Part shown: positions 1 through 7,476 of the stretch, piece after piece
How the letters are laid out: each line of letters opens with the position of its first letter
How positions within the stretch are numbered: the first letter of the stretch is position 1
Origin: Acidovorax sp. YS12
Lineage (GTDB): Bacteria; Pseudomonadota; Gammaproteobacteria; Burkholderiales; Burkholderiaceae_C
NCBI GenBank assembly: GCA_021496925.1
Contig: CP053915.1
Coordinates: 1,612,001-1,676,000, forward strand
Direction: 5' to 3'
Length of the DNA stretch: 64,000 bases
Translations under genes and position numbers: made by a program
The notes under the pieces: model-generated
Database searches by the model: none
What the model was told of the DNA's origin: nothing
Seen by the model: the letters and a program-made list of their open reading frames with translations, nothing else

Positions 1-477
1 GTGCGCAGCGGGCTGGCCGAGTTGGGCGTGGCGTCCGACGCAGTGGACCTGCAAGGCCTGTCCACCCTGCCCTTCCGCCCCGACCCGCTGGTGCTGGCCG
101 TGCCCGCCGCGCACGCGCTGGCCAGCGCGCGCGCTGTGCACCTGGAGCAAGTGCTCCATGAAGACTTCATCGGCCTCCCGCACGACAGCGCGCTGCAGGC
201 CATGGTGAGCACCCAGGCGCGCCGCCTGGGCCGGCGCCTGGACTACCGCGCCCGGCTGGGCCACCTGGAAGCCGTGTGCCGCCTCGTCGGCCTGGGCGCG
301 GGCGTGGCCGTGGTGCCGCAGGCGGCGGCGCGGCGGCACGCGCGGGCGCTGCGCATCCGCCCCGTGCCGCTGGCCGACGGCTGGGCCCGGCGCTCGCTGG
401 TGCTGTGCATGCAGGACCTGGCGGCGCTGCCCCCGTTCACGCGGCGGCTGGCGGAGCACCTGCGCCCGGGTTCATAG
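1..477 (+). CDS. LysR-type regulator, C-terminal part (5' truncated by window edge)
   Basis: The frame is open from the first base, so the start lies upstream. The visible 158 residues look like the second half of a LysR substrate-binding domain. A segment reading LVLAVPAAHALA resembles the usual strand before the hinge, and GLGAGVAVVPQAAA is the typical GxGxxxxP region near the effector site. No DNA-binding helix-turn-helix is present in the window, and its target genes are not visible. The stop codon TAG falls at the edge of the hairpin repeat that follows. The family call is fairly secure; the function is unknown. Confidence 0.75.
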   Translation: MRSGLAELGVASDAVDLQGLSTLPFRPDPLVLAVPAAHALASARAVHLEQVLHEDFIGLPHDSALQAMVSTQARRLGRRLDYRARLGHLEAVCRLVGLGAGVAVVPQAAARRHARALRIRPVPLADGWARRSLVLCMQDLAALPPFTRRLAEHLRPGS

Positions 478-480
478 CTT

Positions 481-530
481 TTTTGGCCTCCAGACCTTAC
501 CAGGCAAGCGCTGGCAGCTATCGTTTTCAA
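481..530 (-). repeat. Dispersed hairpin repeat, copy 1
   Basis: This is family-1 repeat material. One end reads GGCCTCCAG and the other reads CAAGCGCTGGCAGCTAT, so it lies in reverse relative to the form ATAGCTGCCAGCGCTTG...CAAGCGCTGGAGGCC. The left arm is partly degenerate. It directly follows the truncated LysR gene, whose stop codon abuts it. Confidence 0.8.
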
Positions 531-650
531 AGCACCATTCCGAGGGGTCCACGCCTTCGCCGATAATGCGATTAATTCCCATCTGAGCACACGCACTCGC
601 CACCGCCACGCCGCGCTGCCATTTGCCGAGGGAAGCCCCCCTCCCTTGCC

Positions 651-1205
651 GTGTTCGAGCGCTACTACCGAGAACTGCTGAATTTCCTTTCCCGCGCCGT
701 GCGCGACCGCGACACCGCGGCCGATCTGGCGCAGGAGAGCTACGTCCGCGTGCTCGCGGCGCAGCAAGCCGGCCAGCCCGTGCAGGATCCGCGCGCGCTG
801 CTGTACCGCACGGCACGCAACCTCGTGATCGACCAGCACCGCCGCGCCAGCGTGCGCGCCGGAACCGACGCAACCGCCCCGCCCGGCGGCGAAGTGTGCG
901 AGCCCGACCACCTGCACGGCCCGCGCGCCCTGGAGCCCGACACCATCCTCGCCTCGCGCGAGGGCCTGGCGGCCGTCATCGCCACCATCGACCAGTTGCC
1001 GCCGCGCTGCCGCGAGGCCTTCATCCTCTACAAGTTCGACGGCCTGTCCTACGCCGAGATCGCTGCCCGCATGGGCATCTCCACCCGCACCGTGGAAATG
1101 CAGCTCCAGATCGCCATGGCCGCCTGCTGGTGCTGCCAGGACGCACTCGACGGCACGCAGCCGCCCGCGCCGGCCCGGGGCCGGAGAAAGCGCCCCGCCG
1201 CATGA
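651..1205 (+). CDS. ECF-type RNA polymerase sigma factor, FecI-like
   Basis: This 184-residue protein has the two-domain layout of ECF sigma factors. Region 2 is near the N-terminus (FERYYRELLNFLSRAV, DTAADLAQESYVRVL) and region 4 is near residues 110-150 (LPPRCREAFILYKFDGLSYAEIAARM, ending with a TRTVE helix). FecI-type factors of this kind transcribe a TonB-dependent receptor gene after a signal from FecR. The start is taken as GTG because no in-frame ATG precedes the conserved N-terminus; the nearest GAGGGA is farther upstream than usual, so the start is uncertain. The gene overlaps the FecR-like gene by four bases (ATGA), which suggests coupled translation. The likely target is the receptor gene at 3283. 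Confidence 0.85.
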   Translation: MFERYYRELLNFLSRAVRDRDTAADLAQESYVRVLAAQQAGQPVQDPRALLYRTARNLVIDQHRRASVRAGTDATAPPGGEVCEPDHLHGPRALEPDTILASREGLAAVIATIDQLPPRCREAFILYKFDGLSYAEIAARMGISTRTVEMQLQIAMAACWCCQDALDGTQPPAPARGRRKRPAA

Positions 1206-2308
1206 AACGCGCTACCGTACCGGGGGCTGCCCGTGCGTCAGCACAAGAACCGCAGAATCCTTTTCCCATGACCCCTTCGCTCCCGCCACCCGAAGACCCC
1301 CCTGGCCTGCGCCAGGACGTGCTCGGCTGGTTCATCCGCCGCCAGCGCGACGGCTGGAGCGCGCGGGACGAATCCGCCTTCCAGGCCTGGCTGGCCGCCG
1401 ACGCGCGCCACGCCCCGGCCTACGCCCAGTGGGAAGCGCACTGGAGCGCCATGGACGGCATCCCCGCCGACGCGGTGGCCCAGTTGCGCCGCAACCTGCA
1501 ACGGGACAAGGCGCCCAGCCTGCCCCGCCGCCGCTTCCTGGCACCCGCGTTCGGCATGGCGGCAGCGGCGGCCGTCGCCTGCGGCACCGGGCTGCTGGCC
1601 TGGAACCACTGGCAGGCGCAGCCCGTGTTCACGCAAGCCTTCAGCACGCCGCGCGGCCAGCAGATCGAGGTAGCGCTGCCCGACGGCAGCCGCCTGCGGC
1701 TGGACACGGCCACCCGGATCGAAGTGGCCTACTACCGCCAGCGCCGCGAGGTCAAGCTGCTGGACGGCCAGGCCGTCTTCCGCGTGCAGGCCGATGCGGC
1801 CAGGCCCTTCCACGTGCTGGCCGGCCCCGTGGGCGTCACCGTGGTCGGCACGCGGTTCTCGGTGCGCTACACCCCCGGCCTGCCGGGCAACGCAGGCGTG
1901 CGGATCGCCGTGGAAGAAGGCAGGGTCCGCGTGGTGCGGCGCAACGCGGAGCCGGGCGATGCGCTGCACAGCCTCCCCGATGCCGCCTATCTGACCGCTG
2001 GCGAGCAGGTGGCGGCCAGCGCCGCAGGCCCCTTGGCGCCCGTGGCGGCCGTGCCCGCCGAGGGCATCGCCCCCTGGCGCGACAGCCGCATCAGCTTCGT
2101 CGATACCCCGCTGGCGCAGGCCCTGGCCGAACTGGAGCGCTACGGCGATACCGGCCTGACGGTGCGCGACCCCGCCGTGGCGGCGCTGCGCCTGTCCGGC
2201 ACCTTCGACCCGCGCGACGCCCGCACGCTGCGGCGCATACTGCCCAGCGCGCTGCCCGTGCGGCTGCGGGAAGCGGGCGGCACCACCGAGGTGGTGCCAG
2301 CCCGCTGA
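1202..2308 (+). CDS. FecR-like anti-sigma / sigma regulator
   Basis: A 368-residue single-pass inner-membrane regulator. The N-terminal cytoplasmic part (about 35-100) resembles the DUF4880 sigma-binding region (FQAWLAADARHAPAYAQWE). A hydrophobic segment spans about 112-134. The periplasmic FecR domain follows, with DGSRLRLDTATRIEVAYY and GPVGVTVVGTRFSVRY, and then a C-terminal STN-like segment. Such proteins hold the sigma factor until the signalling domain of a loaded receptor touches them. The start at 1202 is chosen because its ATG overlaps the sigma-factor stop; an internal ATG at 1268 is an alternative. A toxin-antitoxin pair separates this gene from its probable receptor. Confidence 0.85.
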   Translation: MKRATVPGAARASAQEPQNPFPMTPSLPPPEDPPGLRQDVLGWFIRRQRDGWSARDESAFQAWLAADARHAPAYAQWEAHWSAMDGIPADAVAQLRRNLQRDKAPSLPRRRFLAPAFGMAAAAAVACGTGLLAWNHWQAQPVFTQAFSTPRGQQIEVALPDGSRLRLDTATRIEVAYYRQRREVKLLDGQAVFRVQADAARPFHVLAGPVGVTVVGTRFSVRYTPGLPGNAGVRIAVEEGRVRVVRRNAEPGDALHSLPDAAYLTAGEQVAASAAGPLAPVAAVPAEGIAPWRDSRISFVDTPLAQALAELERYGDTGLTVRDPAVAALRLSGTFDPRDARTLRRILPSALPVRLREAGGTTEVVPAR

Positions 2309-2359
2309 GCACGGGGCACAAGCCATGCACGCCCGCCCATCACACGAATCGAACGATTT

Positions 2360-2378
2360 GACTAAAATGGACGAAAAT
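2360..2378 (+). promoter_or_regulatory. Candidate antitoxin operator (9-bp direct repeat)
   Basis: GACTAAAAT and GACGAAAAT lie ten bases apart, in an AT-rich patch between the FecR-like gene and the antitoxin start. One helical turn between repeats suits a small autoregulatory antitoxin. There is no direct proof; this is position and pattern only. Confidence 0.3.
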
Positions 2379-2392
2379 ACCGGAGCCACACC

Positions 2393-2644
2393 ATGCAAAC
2401 CATGACGGCCAACCAGGCCAAGACCCAGTTCGGCGCCTTCATCGACATGGCGCAGAAAGAGCCCGTGCGCGTGCTGCGCCACGACCGGGTGGTAGGCGTG
2501 ATGGTGTCGCCAGCCGACTACGAAGCCATGCGCGCCTTCTACGCCGACCGGCTCGCGCACACGCTGGAGCGCACCGCCGCCCAGGCCCAGGCCGCCGGCC
2601 TGACGCCCGAGGCACTCGAAGCCCTGCTGCGCGATGACAGTTGA
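2393..2644 (+). CDS. Antitoxin, Phd/YefM family
   Basis: An 83-residue protein with the Phd/YefM fold signature at its N-terminus: MTANQAKTQFGAFIDMAQ, followed by EPVRVLRHDRVVGVMVSPADYEAM. The C-terminal third is helical and probably wraps the toxin. Antitoxins of this family bind their own promoter and neutralise the partner. The gene overlaps the PIN-domain gene by 11 bases, the classical two-gene toxin-antitoxin layout. An ATG nine bases further in (2402) is an alternative start. It interrupts the expected FecI-FecR-receptor order. Confidence 0.85.
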   Translation: MQTMTANQAKTQFGAFIDMAQKEPVRVLRHDRVVGVMVSPADYEAMRAFYADRLAHTLERTAAQAQAAGLTPEALEALLRDDS

Positions 2645-3080
2645 GCTGCGGGCGGTCATCGACACCAACGTGCTGATCAGCGCGGCGCTGTCCAGCCGCA
2701 CTCCGCCCGCACGGGTCGTGCAGCACATGCTGGCACGCGGGCGGCTGCTGTTTTCCGACGCCACGTTCGCCGAATTGCAAACGCGGCTGTGGAAGCCGAA
2801 GCTCGACCGCTATCTGCGCATCGAAGACCGCAAGCAACTGCTGCACGACTTCGGCGCCGCAGGCACGTGGGTGGACGTACCACCCGCGATCCAGGCCCGC
2901 CGTTTCAGCCGCGATGCGGACGACGACGCCTTCGTCCACGTGGCCCTGGCAGGCCAGGCGCACTGGCTGGTCAGCGGCGACCAGGATCTGCTGACACTGG
3001 GCGCCGTGGAGTCCATCGCCATCCTCACGCCGGCCCAGGCGTGGGCACGTCTGGAAGGCGAACCAGACGCCGGGAACTGA
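2634..3080 (+). CDS. PIN-domain toxin (putative ribonuclease)
   Basis: A 148-residue PIN-domain protein. It shows the first acidic motif in VIDTNVLISAAL, a central acidic residue in SDATFAELQTRL, and the DADDDAFVHVALAG and GDQDLL motifs that complete the metal-binding cluster. PIN toxins cleave RNA when freed from their antitoxin; the RNA target cannot be read from the sequence. It is translated from a start inside the upstream antitoxin gene. The match is to the COG1569 type of PIN toxins rather than VapC proper. All acidic motifs look intact, so the toxin is probably functional. Confidence 0.82.
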   Translation: MTVELRAVIDTNVLISAALSSRTPPARVVQHMLARGRLLFSDATFAELQTRLWKPKLDRYLRIEDRKQLLHDFGAAGTWVDVPPAIQARRFSRDADDDAFVHVALAGQAHWLVSGDQDLLTLGAVESIAILTPAQAWARLEGEPDAGN

Positions 3081-3090
3081 CCGCGGCCCA

Positions 3091-3150
3091 AAAGCTCCTC
3101 ATTTGATAGCTACCAGCGCGCTCCCAGCAAGCGCTGGAGGCCAATTCGGC
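3091..3150 (+). repeat. Dispersed hairpin repeat, copy 2
   Basis: Forward copy with GATAGCTACCAGCGCG, then CAAGCGCTGGAGGCC. It lies between the PIN toxin gene and the TonB receptor and could act as a terminator or RNA-stability hairpin for the toxin-antitoxin transcript. The left arm has mismatches. Confidence 0.8.
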
Positions 3151-3282
3151 TTGTAATCCATCGGCACGCCCGCCCCCATCGCGGCGGCATCGGCAAAAAA
3201 TCCGCTGCGGCTACCGTATTTCCAGCACCCCGTGCGTCTACCCAAGCAGGAAGCATTCGTATTCACTACTTGGAGCACATTC

Positions 3283-5679
3283 ATGCGTCGCCACACCCTC
3301 CGGCCGGCCCCCCTCGCCCTGGCCATCGCCCTTGCATCCGGGGCTGCCGCCGTTCACGCGCAGGGCGCCGGGGCGCCGGTCCAGATCGCCATCAAGGCCC
3401 GGCCGCTCGCGCAGGCGCTCAACGACTGGGCGCGGCAGACGCGGACCCAGCTCATCGTCCAGCAGGGATTGGTCAGCGGCAAGAGCGCCCCGGCCGTATC
3501 GGGCACGCTGACGCCAGCCCAGGCGCTGGAGCGCCTGCTGGCCGGCAGCGGGCTGGTCGCGGTGCCGGAGGGCAGCGCCATCGTCATCAAGGCGGCGCCC
3601 ACGGGCCCGACGGGATCGCTGGAGACGGTGACCGTGACGGCGCAAACCGAGCGGGACGGCACCACCGAGGGATCGGGTTCGTACAGGGCCACGTCCACCA
3701 GCACCGCCGCCAAGCTCACCCTTTCGCCGCGCGAGACGCCGCAGACCCTCAGCGTGGTGACGCGGCAGCAGATGGAGGATTTCGCCATGACGACGGTGGA
3801 TCAGGCGCTGCACACGACAAGCGGCGTCGTCGTCAACGACCAGGCTTCCTCCCAATACTTCTACAGCCGTGGCTTTGAAATGCAACTGCAGTACGACGGC
3901 GTGGCCAACCCGTCGGGGATTTCAAATGTCTACAGCCCTTCGATCGACAGCGCCTTCATCGACCGGGTCGAAGTCCTGCAAGGCGCCGCGGGGCTGCTGA
4001 CGGGGGCCGGCAGCCCCGGCGGCACGATCAACCTGATCCGCAAGCGCCCGACCGAGACGTTCCAGGCGCAGGCGGAAGTGCAGCTTGGCGCATGGAACCA
4101 GAAACGCATCGTCGGCGACATCGCGGGGCCGCTGGTCGCGTCGGGAAGGATTAGGGGGCGCCTGGTGGCCGTCATCGAGGACAAGGATTCCTTCATCGAC
4201 TACACCTATCTGAAGCGGCAAGGCGTGTATGGCGCGATCGACGCCGATGTGTCACCCACCACCAGACTGAGCGCCAGCTTCCAGTACCAGCGCGACAAGA
4301 GCCGCGGCGACATCGGCATTCCGATGGCCGCCGACGGCAGCGACCTCGGCCTGCGGCGCAGCGCATTCTTTGGCGATCCCCGGGGTTCCATCCTCTACAC
4401 CTACGCCCTGTACTCCGCGGCGCTTGAGCAGCAGCTTTCGGCATCGTGGAAGGCGAAATTCGCCGTTCAGCACGCCGTCAACAACCAGTACCTGGAGAAA
4501 TACGGCTTTCTCGCAGGCGCCGTGGACCAGGCCACCGGCGAGGGCCTGAGCTTCTATGGGGGTTCCGACTACAAGAACCCGTCGCACTACGATGCCTTCG
4601 ATCTTTCCGTCACCGGCCCGGTGACGCTGTTCGGGAGAACGCATGAACTGGCCTTCGGGGCCAGCCATTCCGATTGGAAATCACCCCAGGACGGGTCGAT
4701 GTATTCCTTCGATGGCCATGCGCTCAATGCCTACACCTTCGATCCGGCGTCCCTGCCGGAATTCACCCCCGCAGGCACCTACGCCAATGCGCAGAACACC
4801 CGCCAGACGGGCGCCTACGCCGTCGGCCGGTTCGCGCTGACCGACGCGCTCAAGGCCATCGCCGGGCTGCGCGCCAGTTGGTACCAGGCGGGAAGCGCCT
4901 ATTCCAACTCCCTCGGCACCCGCGTCGGCTCGGAGCAGTCGGAGGCGGGCGTCCTCTCGCCTTACGCGGGCCTCACCTACGACGTGAACCGCACGTTCAC
5001 GGCCTACGCGAGTTATTCCGACATCTTCACGCCGTCGACCTACAAGGGCACGCATGGCTACCTGAAGCCGGTCGTGGGCAGGAATTACGAAGCCGGCATC
5101 AAGGGGGAATTGCTGGAAAAGCGGTTGAATGTGGCCGCCGCACTCTTCCACCTGGAACAGGTCAACCTCGCCCGACAGGACAACGCCATCCCCTACGACG
5201 CCACCAACGTCTGCGGCGGCTACTGCTACACGGCGGCGGACAAGGTGGTCAGCCAGGGCGTGGACTTGAGCGCCTACGGCGAAATCCACCCCGGCTGGAA
5301 CGTCGCGGCCAGCTACACCTATGTGGACAGCAAGTACGCCTCCGGCGCCGATGACGGCCAGCGGTTCAAGACCGACCTGCCCCGGCACAGCCTGCGCGTG
5401 GCGGTCAACCACCGGCTGGCTGGCACCGGGTGGACGCTGGGCGCCAGCCTGCGCGCCCAAAGCACGATCTACGCCACCGACGCCACCTGGACGCTTCGCC
5501 AGGGCGGCTATGCCCTGGCGGGGCTGACGGCGAAATACGCCATCGCCCCCAGGACGGACGTGCTGCTGGCAGCCGAGAATCTTTTCGACCGGCGCTACTA
5601 CGCCTCGGTCTACTCGCCGAACTACATGCGCTACGGCACGCCGCGCGCGGTCACGGCCACGCTGAGGCACCGTTTCTAA
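3283..5679 (+). CDS. TonB-dependent siderophore receptor with N-terminal signalling domain
   Basis: A 798-residue outer-membrane receptor. A signal peptide ends near residue 27 (AVHAQ). An STN signalling domain follows at about 32-105 (IAIKARPLAQALNDWARQT, LSGTL-type end), then a TonB-box and plug region at about 125-250 (SPRETPQTLSVV, DRVEVLQGAAGLLTGAGSPGG), and a beta-barrel ending with a C-terminal phenylalanine (LRHRF). The STN domain is what lets the loaded receptor signal to FecR, so this is the probable target of the FecI/FecR-like pair upstream. GGAG sits before the chosen ATG. It resembles FpvA/FoxA-type ferric-siderophore receptors; the siderophore is unknown. Confidence 0.9.
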   Translation: MRRHTLRPAPLALAIALASGAAAVHAQGAGAPVQIAIKARPLAQALNDWARQTRTQLIVQQGLVSGKSAPAVSGTLTPAQALERLLAGSGLVAVPEGSAIVIKAAPTGPTGSLETVTVTAQTERDGTTEGSGSYRATSTSTAAKLTLSPRETPQTLSVVTRQQMEDFAMTTVDQALHTTSGVVVNDQASSQYFYSRGFEMQLQYDGVANPSGISNVYSPSIDSAFIDRVEVLQGAAGLLTGAGSPGGTINLIRKRPTETFQAQAEVQLGAWNQKRIVGDIAGPLVASGRIRGRLVAVIEDKDSFIDYTYLKRQGVYGAIDADVSPTTRLSASFQYQRDKSRGDIGIPMAADGSDLGLRRSAFFGDPRGSILYTYALYSAALEQQLSASWKAKFAVQHAVNNQYLEKYGFLAGAVDQATGEGLSFYGGSDYKNPSHYDAFDLSVTGPVTLFGRTHELAFGASHSDWKSPQDGSMYSFDGHALNAYTFDPASLPEFTPAGTYANAQNTRQTGAYAVGRFALTDALKAIAGLRASWYQAGSAYSNSLGTRVGSEQSEAGVLSPYAGLTYDVNRTFTAYASYSDIFTPSTYKGTHGYLKPVVGRNYEAGIKGELLEKRLNVAAALFHLEQVNLARQDNAIPYDATNVCGGYCYTAADKVVSQGVDLSAYGEIHPGWNVAASYTYVDSKYASGADDGQRFKTDLPRHSLRVAVNHRLAGTGWTLGASLRAQSTIYATDATWTLRQGGYALAGLTAKYAIAPRTDVLLAAENLFDRRYYASVYSPNYMRYGTPRAVTATLRHRF

Positions 5680-5705
5680 CTCTGGAGACGGCTTCATCAG
5701 CCCAT

Positions 5706-5750
5706 TCCGCCCCCAGCGCTTGCCAGGCAAGCGCTGGCAGCTATGCTTTT
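5706..5750 (-). repeat. Dispersed hairpin repeat, copy 3
   Basis: Reverse copy: CCCCAGCGCTTG, a short loop, then CAAGCGCTGGCAGCTAT. The inner arms are perfectly complementary over CCAGCGCTTG/CAAGCGCTGG. It separates the receptor gene from trhP and is a plausible terminator-like hairpin, without a strong T tract. Confidence 0.85.
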
Positions 5751-5811
5751 GGAAGCAGGAATTACCCGCGCGGCCCGCCCCGCCATGGCGCATCGGAGAA
5801 AATCCCGCCCC

Positions 5812-7179
5812 ATGACCCTGAAAGCCCCCGAACTGCTGCTGCCCGCCGGCTCGCTCGACAAGATGCGCGCGGCATACGACTTCGGCGCCGATGCCGTGTA
5901 TGCCGGCCAGCCGCGCTACTCGCTGCGCGCGCGCAACAACGAATTCCGCCTGGAGCAGATCGCCCAGGGCATCGCCGAGGCGCACGCGCGCGGCAAGAAG
6001 TTCTTCGTCACCAGCAACCTCATCGCGCACAACGACAAGGTGCGCACCTACCTGCGCGACATCGAGCCGGTGATCGAGTGCAAGCCCGACGCCTTCATCA
6101 TGGCCGACCCCGGCCTGATCATGATGGTCAAGGAAAAGTGGCCCGAGACCGAGGTGCACCTCTCGGTGCAGGCCAACACCACCAACTGGGCCACGGTGAA
6201 GTTCTGGCAGAAGGCGGGCGTGTCGCGCATCATCCTGTCGCGCGAGCTGAGCCTGGACGAAGTGGAGAAGATCCGCCAGGAATGCCCCGACATGGAGCTG
6301 GAGGTGTTCGTGCACGGCGCCCTGTGCATCGCCTACTCGGGCCGCTGCCTGCTCTCGGGCTACTTCAACCGGCGCGACCCCAACCAGGGCACCTGCACCA
6401 ACGCCTGCCGCTGGGAATACAAGACGCACGACGCGGCCGTCGATCCCAACACCGGCGAGGCGCTGGCGCAGGCGATGGAGAACGGCTTCGACTTCGCGCA
6501 GGCGCGCGACGAGGCCGACAGCCAGTTCACCAGCACCTGCGGGGGCGGTGCGCGCCACCCCAAGGCCGAGCAGGTCTACCTGATCGAGGAAAAAGGCCGC
6601 CCCGGCGAGCTGATGCCCATCATGGAGGACGAGCACGGCACCTACATCATGAACAGCAAGGACCTGCGCGCCGTGGAGCACGTGGAGCGCCTCGTGAAGA
6701 TCGGCGTCGATTCGCTCAAGATCGAGGGCCGCACCAAGAGCCTGTACTACGTGGCGCGCACCGCGCAGGTGTACCGCCGCGCCATCGACGACGCGGTGGC
6801 CGGCCGCCCGTTCAACCCGCACCTCATCACCGAACTGGAGGGCCTGGCGAACCGCGGCTACACCGGCGGCCTGCTGGAGCGCCGCCCGGCCAACGACTAC
6901 CAGAACTACGAGACCGGCAACAGCGTGCTGCAGCGCGCCCACTTCGTCGGCGAAGTGCGCGGTTATGAAGATGGCATGGCCGAGGTGGAGACCAAGAACC
7001 GCTTCCAGGTCGGCGACACGCTGGAGATCATCCACCCGCAGGGCAACCGCCAGGTGCGGCTGGAGACCATGTTCAACCTCGACGGCGAGCCCGTGCAGGT
7101 GGCCCAGGGCAGCCCGGTGCGCGTGCGCATCCCGCTCGAAGGGCCGGTGGAGGGCGCGCTGATCGCGCGGCTGCTCTGA
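5812..7179 (+). CDS. trhP: U32 peptidase-family protein TrhP (YegQ), tRNA U34 hydroxylation
   Basis: A 455-residue protein, about the length of E. coli YegQ/TrhP. It has the start PELLLPAGSLDKMRAAYDFG, the motif DAVYAGQPRYSLRARNNEF, and the family-defining block VHGALCIAYSGRCLLSG followed by GTCTNACRWEY, whose cysteines are thought to bind an iron-sulfur cluster. LKIEGRTKS and GYTGG follow in the second half. TrhP works in prephenate-dependent 5-hydroxyuridine formation at tRNA position 34. The start is the ATG directly before the conserved N-terminus. It is a single gene closed by a strong terminator. Confidence 0.9.
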   Translation: MTLKAPELLLPAGSLDKMRAAYDFGADAVYAGQPRYSLRARNNEFRLEQIAQGIAEAHARGKKFFVTSNLIAHNDKVRTYLRDIEPVIECKPDAFIMADPGLIMMVKEKWPETEVHLSVQANTTNWATVKFWQKAGVSRIILSRELSLDEVEKIRQECPDMELEVFVHGALCIAYSGRCLLSGYFNRRDPNQGTCTNACRWEYKTHDAAVDPNTGEALAQAMENGFDFAQARDEADSQFTSTCGGGARHPKAEQVYLIEEKGRPGELMPIMEDEHGTYIMNSKDLRAVEHVERLVKIGVDSLKIEGRTKSLYYVARTAQVYRRAIDDAVAGRPFNPHLITELEGLANRGYTGGLLERRPANDYQNYETGNSVLQRAHFVGEVRGYEDGMAEVETKNRFQVGDTLEIIHPQGNRQVRLETMFNLDGEPVQVAQGSPVRVRIPLEGPVEGALIARLL

Positions 7180-7199
7180 ACCGGCCATCTCTCCCAACC

Positions 7200-7223
7200 A
7201 ACCCGCCGCTGGCGGGTTTTTTT
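7200..7223 (+). terminator. Intrinsic terminator after trhP
   Basis: The stem AACCCGCC / GGCGGGTT has a three-base loop and is followed by a run of T. It lies about 20 bases after the trhP stop and matches the classic rho-independent pattern. Confidence 0.9.
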
Positions 7224-7261
7224 GCGCCTGCGCCGCCAGCGCCGCCGCAGCCTTTTAAATC

Positions 7262-7350
7262 AATATATTTGCACACTAGCGCGATACGAAGGACCACCGG
7301 CCAGCAAGCTCCGCCCTCCATAAATTCCCTATATCACCAGGGTTAACCAT
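7262..7350 (-). pseudogene. Decayed 5' stub of a badR-like marR gene
   Basis: Read on the minus strand from 7350, this codes MVNP..., aligning without gaps to the first 30 codons of the intact MarR gene that starts at 16400. Residues are identical at codons 1-4, 8, 9, 14-16, 18, 21 and 26-28. Codon 25 is TAG here and CAG in the intact gene. After about codon 30 the similarity ends and the trhP terminator region begins, so the rest of the gene is gone. The stub keeps the exact distance (56 bases) between the regulator start and the shared palindrome. This is the relic of a second regulator copy. Confidence 0.85.
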
Positions 7351-7396
7351 GATCCCATCGCAACGCCCCACCCTTGCGGAGCATGCCTATTGCCTC

Positions 7397-7425
7397 TAGA
7401 ATTTTAGTAAACATATTTACTTAAT
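7397..7425 (+). promoter_or_regulatory. Promoter/operator of the badH operon, MarR-type palindrome
   Basis: A 29-base block that differs by one base from the block at 16447. It centres on the palindrome GTAAACATATTTAC at 7407-7420, which lies exactly 56 bases from both the marR-stub start and the badH start. The block is AT-rich, unlike its surroundings, so it likely also holds promoter elements. The most probable ligand protein is the MarR regulator encoded at 15867-16400. Confidence 0.75.
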
Positions 7426-7476
7426 TCGCCGCACACCATGCGGCATTACCGGCCCACGCGGCCCTCCTGGCAAACC

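Noticed and set aside
7441..7476. Longer BadH reading from further upstream
   Set aside because: The duplicated promoter places the start at 7477, matching the aliB start position exactly.
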